A stretch of 64,000 bases of DNA from Brevundimonas sp. G8 (GCF_902506205.1 NZ_LR732816.1:905975-969974), one strand, 5' to 3'; counted from the first letter of the stretch, positions 52,099 to 61,720 are shown. The notes: a model not told the origin generated them from the letters alone. Program-made: numbers and translations.

Positions 52099-52142
52099 CC
52101 CGCCCCTTCTTTCGCCGGTCCGCACCGGCTAGAAGGGGCGGG
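52099..52142. terminator. Two-tier hairpin downstream of pstS
   Basis: Outer arms CCCGCCCCTTCT (52099-52110) and AGAAGGGGCGGG (52131-52142) are perfect 12-bp complements. Inside them GCCGGT (52114-52119) and ACCGGC (52124-52129) form a second stem. Lies between pstS and galU, with no U-tract. It may stop transcription or protect the pstS 3' end. Confidence 0.6.
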
Positions 52143-52159
52143 ATAGCTGTCAGGAAATA

Positions 52160-53041
52160 TTGATGACCACCACGCCCGCGCGCCTGCGCAAGGCCGTATT
52201 GCCCGTCGCGGGCCTCGGCACCCGCGTCCTCCCCGGCACCAAGACCACGCCCAAGGAACTGCTGAACGTCGTTGATCGACCGATCCTGTCCTACATCGTC
52301 GAAGAGGCGCGCGAAGCCGGGATCGAGCACATCGTCTTCGTCACCGGCCGCTCCAAGGGCGCCATCGAGGACTATTTCGATCACCAGATCGAGCTGGAAG
52401 CCCAGCTGCTGGCCAAGGGCAAGATCGAAATCCTCGAGATGATGAACGCCGAACTGGCGTCCGCCGGCGAGATGAGCTTCACCCGCCAGATGCAGCCCAA
52501 GGGCCTGGGCCACGCGGTCTGGTGCGCGCGCGACATTATCGGCCATGAGCCGTTCGCCGTCATCCTGCCCGACGTGATCGTGGATTCGCAGCCGGGCGCC
52601 CTGAAACAACTGGCCGAGGTCTATGCCGAGACCGGCGGCAACATCATCGGGGTTGAGTCCGTCCCCGAAGAACAAACCCACAAATACGGCATCGTCGATC
52701 CGGTAAGCCGCGACGGCTCGCGTATCGTCATGAAGGGAATGGTCGAAAAGCCCGTCGCCGGAACGGCGCCGTCCAACCTGTCGATCTCGGGACGCTACAT
52801 CCTGCAGCCGGAAATCTTCGACCTGCTGGCGACGCAGGAAAGCGGCGCAGGCGGCGAGATTCAGCTGACAGACGCCATGGCGCGGTTGATGCAGCACCAG
52901 GCCTTCACCGCCGTCGAATATGTGGGCGTGACCCACGACTGCGGCGACAAGATCGGCCTGCTGAAGGCCAATGTCGCCCTGGCCCTGAAACGCCCCGACC
53001 TGGGCGAGGCCGCGCGCGCAGTGATCTCGGGCCTGCTGTAG
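52160..53041 (+). CDS. galU: UTP-glucose-1-phosphate uridylyltransferase
   Basis: 293 residues. Makes UDP-glucose for envelope polysaccharides. Nucleotidyltransferase landmarks: KAVLPVAGLGTRVLPGTKTTPKELL split by the catalytic Arg/Lys, VVDRPILSYIVEEA, FVTGRSKGAIEDYFD, QPKGLGHAVWCAR, LPDVIVD, MVEKP and the final THDCGDKIGLLKANV. Standard length. An ATG at 52163 is also available. Confidence 0.97.
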   Translation: MMTTTPARLRKAVLPVAGLGTRVLPGTKTTPKELLNVVDRPILSYIVEEAREAGIEHIVFVTGRSKGAIEDYFDHQIELEAQLLAKGKIEILEMMNAELASAGEMSFTRQMQPKGLGHAVWCARDIIGHEPFAVILPDVIVDSQPGALKQLAEVYAETGGNIIGVESVPEEQTHKYGIVDPVSRDGSRIVMKGMVEKPVAGTAPSNLSISGRYILQPEIFDLLATQESGAGGEIQLTDAMARLMQHQAFTAVEYVGVTHDCGDKIGLLKANVALALKRPDLGEAARAVISGLL

Positions 53042-53112
53042 ACAAGATGGAGAGGCGTTGAGCGCGCCTCTTCACCCTGCTAACCCTCCGCCAAATCATC
53101 AGGAGACGAACC

Positions 53113-53934
53113 ATGGCCACTTCCGAAGGCTGGGACATGCCGACAGGCGACCTCATGAAGGGCAAGAAGGGCCTGATCATGGGCGTGGCGAACTCCAGCT
53201 CCATCGCATGGGGCATCGCCTCGCAGCTGGCGGCCCAGGGCGCGGAACTGGCCTTCACCTATATGGGCGAGAGCCTGGAGCGCCGCGTGCGCCCCCTGGC
53301 CGAGAGCGTCGGCGCCAAGCTGTTGATCCCGGCCGACGTCACCGACGACGCCTCGATGGACGCCGCCTTCGCCGAGCTGGAAAAGACCTTCGGCACGATC
53401 GACTTCGTCGTCCATTCGGTGGCCTTCGCCAACAAGGACGAGTTGAAGGGCAGCTTTGTGGACAACACCACGCGCGACAGCTTCCTTCTGGCCATGAACA
53501 TCTCGGCCTTCAGCTTCGTGGACGTGTCCAAGCGCGCGGCCAAGCTGATGCCGAACGGCGGCAGCCTGATCACCCTGACCTATCTGGGGTCCGAGCGGGT
53601 CATCCCGAACTACAACACCATGGGCGTGGCCAAGGCCGCGCTGGAGGCGGCGACCCGCTATATCGCGCGCGACCTGGGACCCAAGAACATCCGCGTCAAC
53701 GCCATCTCGGCCGGGGCCATGCGCACCTTGTCGCTGGCCGGCATCTCGGGCGGGCGCGGCCTGCACTCCAAGTCGGCGCAGTTCTCGCTGATCAAGGAAG
53801 AGACCTCGATGGAGGGCGTCGCCGGCGCGGCCCTGTGGCTGTGCTCGGACCTCGGGCGTTCCACCACGGGCGAGGTCGTCCACGTCGACGCGGGCTTCCA
53901 CGCCGTGGGCCTGCCGGACGACATGGAAGGTTGA
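53113..53934 (+). CDS. fabI: Enoyl-[acyl-carrier-protein] reductase (NADH)
   Basis: 273 residues. Last step of the fatty-acid elongation cycle. FabI features: KGLIMGVANSSSIAWGIA (dinucleotide loop of the divergent SDR type), VVHSVAFANK, and the catalytic Tyr/Lys in ERVIPNYNTMGVAKAAL. NAISAGAMRTLSLAGI and GEVVHVDAGFHAVGL follow. Preceded by AGGAGACG. This is the target of triclosan in other bacteria. Confidence 0.96.
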   Translation: MATSEGWDMPTGDLMKGKKGLIMGVANSSSIAWGIASQLAAQGAELAFTYMGESLERRVRPLAESVGAKLLIPADVTDDASMDAAFAELEKTFGTIDFVVHSVAFANKDELKGSFVDNTTRDSFLLAMNISAFSFVDVSKRAAKLMPNGGSLITLTYLGSERVIPNYNTMGVAKAALEAATRYIARDLGPKNIRVNAISAGAMRTLSLAGISGGRGLHSKSAQFSLIKEETSMEGVAGAALWLCSDLGRSTTGEVVHVDAGFHAVGLPDDMEG

Positions 53935-53991
53935 TCGGGGAGGCCTGATCAGGCCCTTCCAGCCTTCACGGTGACGGTTTAAGGCCGGGGC

Positions 53992-55176
53992 ATGACTGCT
54001 CCGGCCTTTTCCATGCGCGCCCTGCCCGCTTCCGCCTTCTCGTCCGCCGCCGTGGCGACGGTGATCGGGTTCGGCGGCACGGTCGCCCTGGTCGTGCAGG
54101 CGGGACAGGCGTTGGGCGCGGACGCCGGTCAGATCGGGTCGATGGTGACGGCCCTGTGCCTGGGCATCGGCGTGCCGGGCGCCCTGCTGAGCTGGCGGTT
54201 GAGGATCCCCGTCGTCTTGGCCTGGTCGACGCCGGGGGCGGCCCTGCTGGCGGCCTCGACCCTGGGCCTGTTATGGCCGACAGCCATCGGCGCCTTCGTC
54301 TTCGCCGCCCTGCTGATGATCCTGACCGGCCTGATCCCGACGTTGGGGCGGCTGGCGGCGCGGATACCGGCGGCCATCGCCTCGGCCATGCTGGCGGGGG
54401 TGCTGCTGCCCTTCGTGCTGCGGCTGTTCAAGGTCGTGCCGGACGAGACGGTGCTGGTCGTCGGCCTGATCGCCCTGTTCCTGATCTTTCGGCGCCTGTG
54501 GCCGGTCTGGACCCTGCCGACCATATTGGCGGCGGCCTTTGCCGTGCTGGCGATGCGGGGACAGTTGGCCCTGCCCGCCGGGACGGGCCTGTTCGGCCAT
54601 CTGGAGTCGGTGGTTCCCGTGTTCGACTGGAAGGCGGCCGTCAGCCTGGGCTTTCCGTTGTTTCTGGTAACGCTGGCGGCGCAGAACCTGCCGGGGCTGG
54701 TCGTGTTGCAGAGCGCGGGCTATCCACCTCCCGCCAACCGTCTGATCCTGTCCACCGGCGTCGCCAGCCTGTTGATCGCTCCGTTCGGCGGACATGGGGT
54801 CAATCTGGCGGCCATCACGGCGGCGATCTGCACCGGGCCTGACGCCCATCCCGATCCCGCGCGACGTTGGGTCGTTGGCGTGATCTATGGCGGCTTCTAT
54901 CTGATCGTGGCCCTGTTCGCCGCGCCACTGGCCGGGCTGTTTATCGCCATGCCACCGGCCGTGCTGGCGGCTGTGACGGGCCTGGCTTTGGTCGCGCCGC
55001 TGACGGGCGCGCTGCAAGGGATGATGTCTGAGACGGCGTCACGAGACGCCGCCGTGCTGACGTTCGCCGCGACGGCTTCAGGTCTGGCAATGTTCGGAGT
55101 GGGGTCGGCCTTCTGGGGCCTAGTCGTCGGCTTTGCGGCCTTGGCCGCCGGACGCTGGATCAGACCGCAGGCCTGA
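53992..55176 (+). CDS. benE: Benzoate/H+ symporter, BenE family
   Basis: 394 residues, about twelve hydrophobic segments. BenE pattern: GFGGTVALVVQAGQALGADAGQIGSMVTAL, IPVVLAWSTPGAALLA, LPGLVVLQSAGYPPPANRL and PFGGHGVNLAAITAAICTGPDAHPDP. No benzoate catabolic genes are nearby, so the transported compound is uncertain. Convergent with the DUF3597 gene. Confidence 0.92.
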   Translation: MTAPAFSMRALPASAFSSAAVATVIGFGGTVALVVQAGQALGADAGQIGSMVTALCLGIGVPGALLSWRLRIPVVLAWSTPGAALLAASTLGLLWPTAIGAFVFAALLMILTGLIPTLGRLAARIPAAIASAMLAGVLLPFVLRLFKVVPDETVLVVGLIALFLIFRRLWPVWTLPTILAAAFAVLAMRGQLALPAGTGLFGHLESVVPVFDWKAAVSLGFPLFLVTLAAQNLPGLVVLQSAGYPPPANRLILSTGVASLLIAPFGGHGVNLAAITAAICTGPDAHPDPARRWVVGVIYGGFYLIVALFAAPLAGLFIAMPPAVLAAVTGLALVAPLTGALQGMMSETASRDAAVLTFAATASGLAMFGVGSAFWGLVVGFAALAAGRWIRPQA

Positions 55177-55226
55177 CCCAGCACCTCTCTTTTTAGCCTA
55201 TCGCGCTTCGCGCTGCCTGAGGCGCG

Positions 55227-55622
55227 TTAGTCGCGCAGCGACGCCGGCACCTGACCGCCGTTTTCGGCCAGCTTCTTCCAGACCGCCTTGGACAAGGCGA
55301 TGTTCTGTTCGGCGGAGCCGTGCTCGCCGGCATGGACGTTCAGCTCTTCCGCCAGTTCCTTGCGAGCCGCCAAGCTGGAATCCAGGTCCAGCAACTTCAA
55401 CAGATCGACGATCGACGTGCGCCAGTTGCCGCCGCCGCCCTTGGATGCCGCCAGATCGCTGAGCACCGCCTCGACATCGACGGGCGGCAGGGCCGGAGCG
55501 GCGGTCGGGGCAGCAGTTGCGGGCGTCGGCGTGACACCAGCGGTCGGCGTAGGCGCCGGTGCGGGGGCCGCTTTCGGCTTGTGGCCCGTGATCTTGTTCC
55601 AAATCGAAGAGAAGATACCCAT
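55227..55622 (-). CDS. DUF3597 domain protein
   Basis: 131 residues from the ATG at 55622. The N-terminus MGIFSSIWNKITGH and the C-terminal domain VDVEAVLSDLAASKGGGGNWRTSIVDLLKLLDLDSSL...LAEELNVHAG match the DUF3597 family. An Ala/Pro/Thr linker of about 30 residues lies between. Often described as LysM-neighbour or periplasm-associated; function unknown. Confidence 0.88.
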   Translation of the reverse strand: MGIFSSIWNKITGHKPKAAPAPAPTPTAGVTPTPATAAPTAAPALPPVDVEAVLSDLAASKGGGGNWRTSIVDLLKLLDLDSSLAARKELAEELNVHAGEHGSAEQNIALSKAVWKKLAENGGQVPASLRD

Positions 55623-55673
55623 CGGTCGCGCTCCTGTTTGTGTCGTCAGATAATGCCCGCCGGGCACGACGGT

Positions 55674-56375
55674 TCAGTGACGCGCCGGAATCTCCAATCC
55701 GCTTTGAACGGCGGGACGCGCCAAACCCCGTTCCAGCCAGGCGGCGACGCGCGGGAAGTCCGCAAATCCAACGATCTCGCCCGCCTCGTAGAAGCCGATC
55801 AGGTTGCGGACCCAGCCCAGGGTGGCGACATCGGCGATGGAGTAGTCTCCGACAATCCAGTCCCGGTCTTCAAGCTGCGTCTCCAGCACGCCCAGCAGGC
55901 GGCGGCTTTCGGCGACGTAGCGGTCGCGCGGGCGCTTGTCCTCGTAATCCTTGCCGGCGAAGCGGTGGAAGAAGCCCAACTGACCGAACATCGGGCCGAT
56001 GGCGCCCATCTGGAACATGACCCATTGGATCGTCTCGTAGCGGGTCGCCGGATCGGCCGAGAGCAGCTTGCCGGTCTTTTCCGCCAGATAGATCAGGATG
56101 GCGCCGGATTCGAACAGGGCCAGCGGCTGGCCGCCCGGACCGTTCGGGTCGAGGATGGCGGGGATCTTGCCGTTGGGGTTCAACGACAGATATTCCGGCC
56201 CCCAGGTCTCGTTGGCCATGATGTCGATCAGGTGCGGCTCATAGGCCAGGCCGATCTCCTCCAGCATGATCGAAACCTTCACCCCATTGGGCGTGGGCAG
56301 CGAATAGAGCTGGAGCCGGTCGGGATGCTGGGCCGGCCAGCGCTGGGTGATCGGGAAGGCGGACAGGTCGGTCAT
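55674..56375 (-). CDS. Glutathione S-transferase family protein (YghU/YfcG-like)
   Basis: 233 residues from the ATG at 56375. Thioredoxin-like N-domain with LYSLPTPNGVKVSIMLEEIGLAY (Asn-Gly in place of Tyr/Ser), NPNGKIPAILDPNG and FESGAILIYLAEKTG, followed by the all-helical domain with GDYSIADVATLGWVRN. The TPNG motif is typical of Nu-class GSTs with disulfide-reductase activity. Confidence 0.92.
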   Translation of the reverse strand: MTDLSAFPITQRWPAQHPDRLQLYSLPTPNGVKVSIMLEEIGLAYEPHLIDIMANETWGPEYLSLNPNGKIPAILDPNGPGGQPLALFESGAILIYLAEKTGKLLSADPATRYETIQWVMFQMGAIGPMFGQLGFFHRFAGKDYEDKRPRDRYVAESRRLLGVLETQLEDRDWIVGDYSIADVATLGWVRNLIGFYEAGEIVGFADFPRVAAWLERGLARPAVQSGLEIPARH

Positions 56376-56538
56376 GCGTTCAGCCTCGACTTGGTGATGA
56401 ACATCCATGTCGGGGTCGCGCGCGAGGTTCGCAACTGTCATCGGCACGATTTGATCGCGGGCTTGTGTCTGGAACCGTACCGCAGACGATGCCAGCTTGG
56501 CCGTGACCGATCACAGGTCGTAGGAATGGAGACGCCCG

Positions 56539-56712
56539 ATGGCGCACAAGTTCGAAGTCTATCAGGACAAGGCTGGCGAATACCGGGTCCGCTTCAAATA
56601 CAATTCCGAAATCATCTTTTCGACCGAAGGCTATTCCGACAAGTCGGGCGCCAAGCGCGCGATCGAGTCGATCAAGAAGCACGTCGGCGACGCCCCGGTC
56701 GAAGACGCCTAG
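56539..56712 (+). CDS. YegP-type DUF1508 small protein
   Basis: 57 residues: MAHKFEVYQDKAGEYRVRFK, then SEIIFSTEGYSDKSGAKRAI and a short acidic end. This is one copy of the DUF1508 repeat (E. coli YegP has two). Preceded by GGAGAC. The last codons overlap the 3' end of rimM on the other strand. Function unknown; sometimes linked to cation binding. Confidence 0.88.
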   Translation: MAHKFEVYQDKAGEYRVRFKYNSEIIFSTEGYSDKSGAKRAIESIKKHVGDAPVEDA

Positions 56713-57236
56713 TCGGGCTCGCGCTCGCCCACCTCGGTCGGCGGCACGGCCAGAAGCCAGCCGTCGGCCAGGTGCAGTTCGGGCGTCGCTTCCTTGGTGA
56801 AGGGCAGATACCAGGTCGGGCCGCCCGTCGCGGGGACGATTTCCAGCATGTCGTCGGCGCCGAAATTCTGGACCGACTTGACCGTGCCCAGGACGGCGCC
56901 TGCCGTGTCGCGGACCTCGACGCCCAACAGGTCGGCAAGATAGAATTCGTCCTCGTCCGGCTCAGGGAAGCGGTCGCGAGGGACGTGCAGCTTCAGGCCG
57001 CGTAGGGCGTCGGCCTGTTCCTTGGTCGTGATCTCCTTGGCCCGGCCGACGACGCCGGCCTTGTCGGGCCGCGTCGAGGTCAGGGTCAGGGCCACCGTGC
57101 CGTCGGCACGCAGCAGCGGGCCATAGGCGGTCAGGGCCAGGGGATCGGCGGTGAAGGCGGTCACCCGCACCTCGCCCCGCACGCCGAAAGCGCCGCCGAT
57201 CTGGCCGACGAGGATCAATCTGCTGTCCGTGGTCAT
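56709..57236 (-). CDS. rimM: Ribosome maturation factor RimM
   Basis: 175 residues. N-terminal RimM barrel (LVGQIGGAFGVRGEVRVTAFTAD) and C-terminal PRC barrel (DEFYLADLLGVEV, VQNFGADDMLEIV, YLPFTKEATPEL). It assists 30S head assembly. Follows rpsP after a strong terminator. trmD and rplS, which usually come next in this operon, are absent. Confidence 0.96.
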   Translation of the reverse strand: MTTDSRLILVGQIGGAFGVRGEVRVTAFTADPLALTAYGPLLRADGTVALTLTSTRPDKAGVVGRAKEITTKEQADALRGLKLHVPRDRFPEPDEDEFYLADLLGVEVRDTAGAVLGTVKSVQNFGADDMLEIVPATGGPTWYLPFTKEATPELHLADGWLLAVPPTEVGEREPD

Positions 57237-57253
57237 GGTCGTCCTTAGCGCAT

Positions 57254-57282
57254 GAAAAAGGCGGCGTCGAAAGACGCCGCCT
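57254..57282 (-). terminator. Rho-independent terminator between rpsP and rimM
   Basis: On the minus strand a perfect 10-bp stem (57282-57273 with 57268-57259, loop TTTC) is followed by a U-run. It would end or attenuate transcripts of ffh-rpsP before rimM, which starts only 23 nt after the stem. Confidence 0.85.
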
Positions 57283-57305
57283 CGATCATCGTCAAACCGA
57301 AAGGC

Positions 57306-57848
57306 TTAGGCTTCGGTCTTTTCTTCGGTCGCTTCTTCAGCAGCCGGAGCCTCTTCGGCGGCGGCTTCAGCAGCAGGCGCTTCTTCAGCCGGAGCTTCTT
57401 CGACAGCCGGAGCAGCGGCAGCGGCGGCGGCTTCTTCCTTGGCGCGGGCGGCGGCTTCAGCGGCCTCGACCTTGGCGGCGGCTTCGGCTTCCAGGCGGTC
57501 GGCTTCGCGCTGGGCGCGTTCAGCGGCGCGCTCTTGCGCCTTCTTGCCGGGCTGGGCCTTGTTCGGGTTGTTCGACTGGGTCCACTTGACCTTCTGGCCC
57601 AGGGTCTCGTCCTGCGACAGGAAGCGCGCGACGCGGTCGGTCGGCTGGGCGCCCTTGCCGAGCCATTCGGCGATACGCTCGACCTTCAGGGCGACGCGCG
57701 GGGTGGCGCCGTCCTTGGGCAGCATCGGGTTGTAGCTGCCGACCTTCTCGATGAACTTGCCGTCGCGGGGCGAGTGCGAGTCGGCGACGACGATGTGATA
57801 GTAGGGGCGCTTCTTGGCGCCGCCGCGGGCCAGACGAATCTTCAGCAT
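57306..57848 (-). CDS. rpsP: 30S ribosomal protein S16 with long acidic tail
   Basis: 180 residues from the ATG at 57848. The first 80-85 residues are a standard S16 ([55 protein letters not shown]). The remainder is an extension: a basic helix, then about 60 residues rich in Ala and Glu ([19 protein letters not shown]). Long S16 tails occur in Caulobacterales and relatives, but their role is not known. Confidence 0.96.
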   Translation of the reverse strand: MLKIRLARGGAKKRPYYHIVVADSHSPRDGKFIEKVGSYNPMLPKDGATPRVALKVERIAEWLGKGAQPTDRVARFLSQDETLGQKVKWTQSNNPNKAQPGKKAQERAAERAQREADRLEAEAAAKVEAAEAAARAKEEAAAAAAAPAVEEAPAEEAPAAEAAAEEAPAAEEATEEKTEA

Positions 57849-57873
57849 TTTCAGGTCTCTTTCTAGGAAGTCG

Positions 57874-59412
57874 TTATTTCTTGGGAGGGAAGCCCGGAAG
57901 GCCAGGCAGCCCCCCCGGAAGTTGTCCGCCACCCAATCCGGCGAGCCGGTCCTGGATGGCTTTCAGGTCGTCGGCGCTGGCTTCCGGCGTCTTGCCGCCG
58001 CCCAGGGCCTTCAATCGGTTCAGATCTGGGCCGCCGCCCCCCATTCCGGGGATGCCGCCGCCGCCGAGGCCGCCCAGCATGGCGGCCATCTGCTGCATCT
58101 TCTTGGGTCCGCCGCGCGCCATCGACTTGACCACATCGGCCATCTGACGGTGCTGCTTCAGAACCCGGTTCACGTCCTGGACGTCCACGCCGGCGCCGGC
58201 GGCGATACGCTTCTTGCGGCTGGCGTTCAGCAGGTCCGGCTTCTTGCGCTCGGCCTTGGTCATCGAGGAGATGATGGCTTCCTGGCGCAGAATCATGCGG
58301 TCGTCGATGCCGCTCTCGGCCATCTGACCCTTCATCTTGGCCACGCCGGGCAGCATGCCCATGATGCCCTGAAGACCGCCCATCCGCTTCATCTGCTGAA
58401 GCTGGCCGGCGAGGTCGTCCAGGTCGAACTGACCCTTGGCCAGTTTCCGGGCCATCTTCTCGGCCTTGGCCTGATCCAGGTCCTGGCTGGCCTTTTCGAC
58501 CAGGGCGACGATATCGCCCTGGCCCAGGATGCGGCCGGCGACGCGGCGGGCGTCGAACACGTCCAGGGCGTCGACCTTTTCGCCGGCGCCCAGATATTTG
58601 ATCGGCAAGCCGGTGACGGCCCGCATCGACAGCATGGCGCCGCCGCGACCGTCGCCGTCGGCGCGGGTCAGGACGAGGCCGGTCAGGGGCAGCCGCGCGT
58701 GGAAGGCGGCGGCGGTGCGCACCGCGTCCTGGCCGGTCAGGCTGTCGGCGACCAGCAGGGTTTCGATGGGCTGAGAGATCGCGGCGACCTCGGCCACCTC
58801 GTTCATCAGCCCTTCGTCCAGGGTGATGCGGCCGGCGGTGTCGAGGATCAGGACATCGAAGCCCTGAAGCTTGGCCGATTGCAGCGCCCGGCGCGTGATC
58901 TGGACCGCGCTCTCGCCCGCCACGATGGGCAGGACGGCGACGTCGATCTGTTTGCCCAGCTGGGCCAGCTGTTCCATCGCGGCCGGACGACGCGTGTCCA
59001 GCGAGGCCATCATGACCTTCTTGCGATCGAACTTGGTCAGACGCAGCGCCAACTTGGCCGAGGTCGTGGTCTTGCCCGAGCCCTGCAGGCCGGCCATCAG
59101 CACCACGGCGGGCGGACTGGCGTTGGTGTTCAGCGGGACCGGCTCTTCGCCGCCCAGCATCTCGATCAGGCCGTCATAGACGATCTTGACCACCTGATCG
59201 GCGGGGCGGACCGAACGGATGACCTCTTCGCCCGTCGCGCGCTCGGTGGCGAAGGCGATGAATTCCTTGACGACGGGCAGGGCGACGTCGGCCTCAAGCA
59301 GGGCCACGCGCACTTCGCGCATCGCCTCGGCGACGTCCTTTTCGGACAGGGCGCCGCGCCCGGTGATCCGGTCGAAGACGCCTGTCAGCCGCTCGTTCAG
59401 AGCCTCGAACAT
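57874..59412 (-). CDS. ffh: Signal recognition particle protein Ffh
   Basis: 512 residues. N-domain (1-90), G-domain with P-loop [11 protein letters not shown] (about 107), [31 protein letters not shown] and [15 protein letters not shown]. The methionine-rich M domain (about 315-440) holds the RNA-binding helix-turn-helix ([23 protein letters not shown]). The Gly/Pro/Leu-rich tail ([15 protein letters not shown]) is long. It binds signal sequences and the SRP RNA. Leads the ffh-rpsP transcript. Confidence 0.97.
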   Translation of the reverse strand: MFEALNERLTGVFDRITGRGALSEKDVAEAMREVRVALLEADVALPVVKEFIAFATERATGEEVIRSVRPADQVVKIVYDGLIEMLGGEEPVPLNTNASPPAVVLMAGLQGSGKTTTSAKLALRLTKFDRKKVMMASLDTRRPAAMEQLAQLGKQIDVAVLPIVAGESAVQITRRALQSAKLQGFDVLILDTAGRITLDEGLMNEVAEVAAISQPIETLLVADSLTGQDAVRTAAAFHARLPLTGLVLTRADGDGRGGAMLSMRAVTGLPIKYLGAGEKVDALDVFDARRVAGRILGQGDIVALVEKASQDLDQAKAEKMARKLAKGQFDLDDLAGQLQQMKRMGGLQGIMGMLPGVAKMKGQMAESGIDDRMILRQEAIISSMTKAERKKPDLLNASRKKRIAAGAGVDVQDVNRVLKQHRQMADVVKSMARGGPKKMQQMAAMLGGLGGGGIPGMGGGGPDLNRLKALGGGKTPEASADDLKAIQDRLAGLGGGQLPGGLPGLPGFPPKK

Positions 59413-59727
59413 TCACTACCTCGTGGCGACGGGTGAAACGGCTCCATACGACAACGGCCCCCGGCGACGATCACGTCGGCGGAGGGTTCTCGCCCACCTC
59501 GTTCTCTCCTGCGAGAGCTGTCGTGTGGGTGGAGACGCAGGTTCACTTGCGTCGGAAGCGGCGGCTTATGGAGGAAAACAAGGTGGAAGGCAACCGGAGC
59601 GAGTCGGTCACGCTTTAATCCTGATCTTCGTCACGGCATTTAGCGGATTGTCATCATCGTGCTAAGAGCCCCGCCCTTTATAGGGGCGGCGATGTCGCCA
59701 AAGTTTTTGACTTCAGGAGAAGCACGC
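59413..59727. other. 315-nt intergenic region between ffh and the polyamine gene
   Basis: No convincing gene. It holds the divergent promoters for ffh and the carboxynorspermidine synthase gene. A TTGTCA (59648-59653) is followed by TGCTAAG (59660-59666). CCGCCC/GGGCGG hairpin arms flank TTTATAG (about 59669-59687). An AGGAGA ribosome binding site lies at 59715-59720. A 61-codon frame at 59433-59618 shows no homology I recognise. Confidence 0.5.
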
Positions 59728-60933
59728 ATGAGCAAGGTGCTGGTTATCGGCGCAGGCGGCGTCAGTTCGGTGGCCGTCCACAAGATGGCGATGAATGCGG
59801 ACATCTTCTCGCATATCACCCTGGCGAGCCGCACCAAGTCCAAGTGTGACGCAATCGCCGCCTCCGTGAAGTCGCGCTTTGGCGTCACCATCGACACCGC
59901 CGCCATCGACGCCGACGACGTCGCGGCGACCACCGCCCTGATCAAACAGGTTCAGCCCGAACTGGTCGTCAACCTGGCCCTCCCCTACCAGGACCTGGCG
60001 ATCATGGACGCCTGCCTGGCCGCCGGCGTGAACTATCTCGACACCGCCAACTACGAGCCGCGCGACGAGGCCAAGTTCGAATACAAGTGGCAGTGGGCCT
60101 ATCAGGAGCGGTTCGAGAAAGCCGGTCTGATGGCGCTGCTGGGCTCGGGCTTCGATCCCGGCGTGACCTCGGTCTTCGCCACCTACACCAAGAAGCACCT
60201 GCTGGATTCCATCGAGACGCTGGACATCCTGGACTGCAACGGCGGCGACACGGGCCTGCCGTTCGCGACCAACTTCAACCCCGAGATCAACCTGCGCGAA
60301 GTGACCGCCCCGTCGCGTCACTGGGCCGACGGCCAGTGGGTCGAGGGCCCGGCGCTGAGCCACAAACAGGTCTTCGACTTCGAGGGCGTGGGTCAGAAGA
60401 ACATGTACCTCATGTATCATGAGGAGCTGGAATCGCTGGCGAAATTCTACCCCGAGATCAAGTGCATCCGCTTCTGGATGACGTTCGGCGACAGCTATCT
60501 GAAGCACCTCGAAGTGCTGGAAAACATCGGCATGACCTCGATCGAGCCGATGATGTTCCAGGGCCGCGAGATCATCCCGATCGAGTTCCTGAAGGCCCTG
60601 CTGCCCGAACCGTCGTCGCTGGGTCCGATCACCAAGGGCAAGACCAATATCGGCACCATCGCCACGGGCGTGAAGGACGGGGTCAAGAAGACGGTCTACG
60701 TCAACAACATCTGCGATCACCAGGAAGCCTATGCCGAGACCGGCAACCAGGCCGTCAGCTACACCACCGGCGTGCCGGCCATGATCGGTGCGGCCCTGAT
60801 GCTGACCGGCCAGTGGAAGGGCGCGGGCGTGTTCAACATGGAACAGCTGGATCCCGATCCCTTCATGGACATGCTGAACAAGCACGGCCTGCCGTGGAAG
60901 GTTCAGGACCTGGACGCCCCTCTCGACTTCTAA
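59728..60933 (+). CDS. Carboxynorspermidine/carboxyspermidine synthase
   Basis: 401 residues from the ATG at 59728 (AGGAGA 8 nt upstream). Saccharopine-dehydrogenase fold: Rossmann VLVIGAGGVSSVAVHKMA, LALPYQDLAIMDACLAAGVNYLDTANYE and GLMALLGSGFDPGVTSVFATY. The IKCIRFWMTFGDSYLKHLEVL stretch is seen in CASDH enzymes. It condenses aspartate semialdehyde with putrescine or diaminopropane to the carboxy-polyamine. Followed after 10 nt by its normal partner, nspC, which is truncated here. Confidence 0.93.
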   Translation: MSKVLVIGAGGVSSVAVHKMAMNADIFSHITLASRTKSKCDAIAASVKSRFGVTIDTAAIDADDVAATTALIKQVQPELVVNLALPYQDLAIMDACLAAGVNYLDTANYEPRDEAKFEYKWQWAYQERFEKAGLMALLGSGFDPGVTSVFATYTKKHLLDSIETLDILDCNGGDTGLPFATNFNPEINLREVTAPSRHWADGQWVEGPALSHKQVFDFEGVGQKNMYLMYHEELESLAKFYPEIKCIRFWMTFGDSYLKHLEVLENIGMTSIEPMMFQGREIIPIEFLKALLPEPSSLGPITKGKTNIGTIATGVKDGVKKTVYVNNICDHQEAYAETGNQAVSYTTGVPAMIGAALMLTGQWKGAGVFNMEQLDPDPFMDMLNKHGLPWKVQDLDAPLDF

Positions 60934-60943
60934 GGCTCAGACC

Positions 60944-61720
60944 ATGGCTATGCAGACACAAGCCGGCGAACCGGGCGCCTTCGCCCGGTTCGATCTGAAC
61001 CGCGTTCCGTCGCCCGCCTTCGTGGTCGACGAGGCGGCGGTGCGTCGTAACCTGTCGATCCTCAAGGACGTGGGCGCGCGTGGAAACGCGAGGGTTCTGC
61101 TGGCCCTGAAGGCCTTTTCCATGTGGTCGCTGGCCGATGTCGTCGGGGAATACCTCGACGGCGTCTGCGCCTCGGGCCTGTGGGAGGCGCGGCTGGCGCG
61201 GGAGTTCTACAGGGGGCACCTGACCACATATTCGCCGGCCTACAAGCCAGCGGACCTGCCAGAGATCCTGCGTCTGTCGGACACGGTGATCTTCAACGCC
61301 CCGGACCAGATCGCCCGGTTCGCCGACATGATCGCCACGGCGCGCGGCGAGGGCGAGACGTTCGACATCGGCCTGAGGCTGAACCCCGAGCATTCCGAGG
61401 CCGAGGTCGCCAAATACGATCCCTGCCAGTTCGGCTCGCGCCTGGGGTTTCCGGTGTCGCAGCTGAAACCGGAACATCTGGACAGCGTGGACGGCCTGCA
61501 CATCCACGCCCTGTGCGAACAGGGGTTCGAGCCGCTGGAGCGGATCTGGGCGGCGGTAGAGCCGACGTTGGCGCCCCTGCTGGCCGATCTGAAGTGGATC
61601 AACTTGGGCGGCGGGCACCATGTCACGCGGGCCGATTACAGACGCGACGATCTGGCGGCCTTCCTGCGCCGGCTGGGCGAGACGCACGCGCTTGAGGTCT
61701 ATATCGAGCCGGGCGAGGCC
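60944..61720 (+). pseudogene. nspC: Carboxynorspermidine decarboxylase, 3'-truncated
   Basis: About 259 residues match the PLP-dependent decarboxylase: PSPAFVVDEAAVRRNL, LLALKAFSMW (PLP Lys), CASGLWEARLA, DIGLRLNPEHSE, GLHIHALCEQ, WINLGGGHHVTRADY and VYIEPGEA. Normal NspC continues for about 110-130 residues with the beta-barrel domain and a second active-site segment. Here homology stops abruptly at 61720 and the frame runs 28 more codons through antisense hydrolase sequence to 61804. Without the C-terminal domain the enzyme should be inactive. An assembly error at this point is possible. Confidence 0.8.

Noticed and set aside
59433..59618. 61-codon frame between ffh and the polyamine gene
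   Set aside because: No recognisable family, no clear ribosome binding site, and mixed codon character. Kept only as part of the intergenic description.
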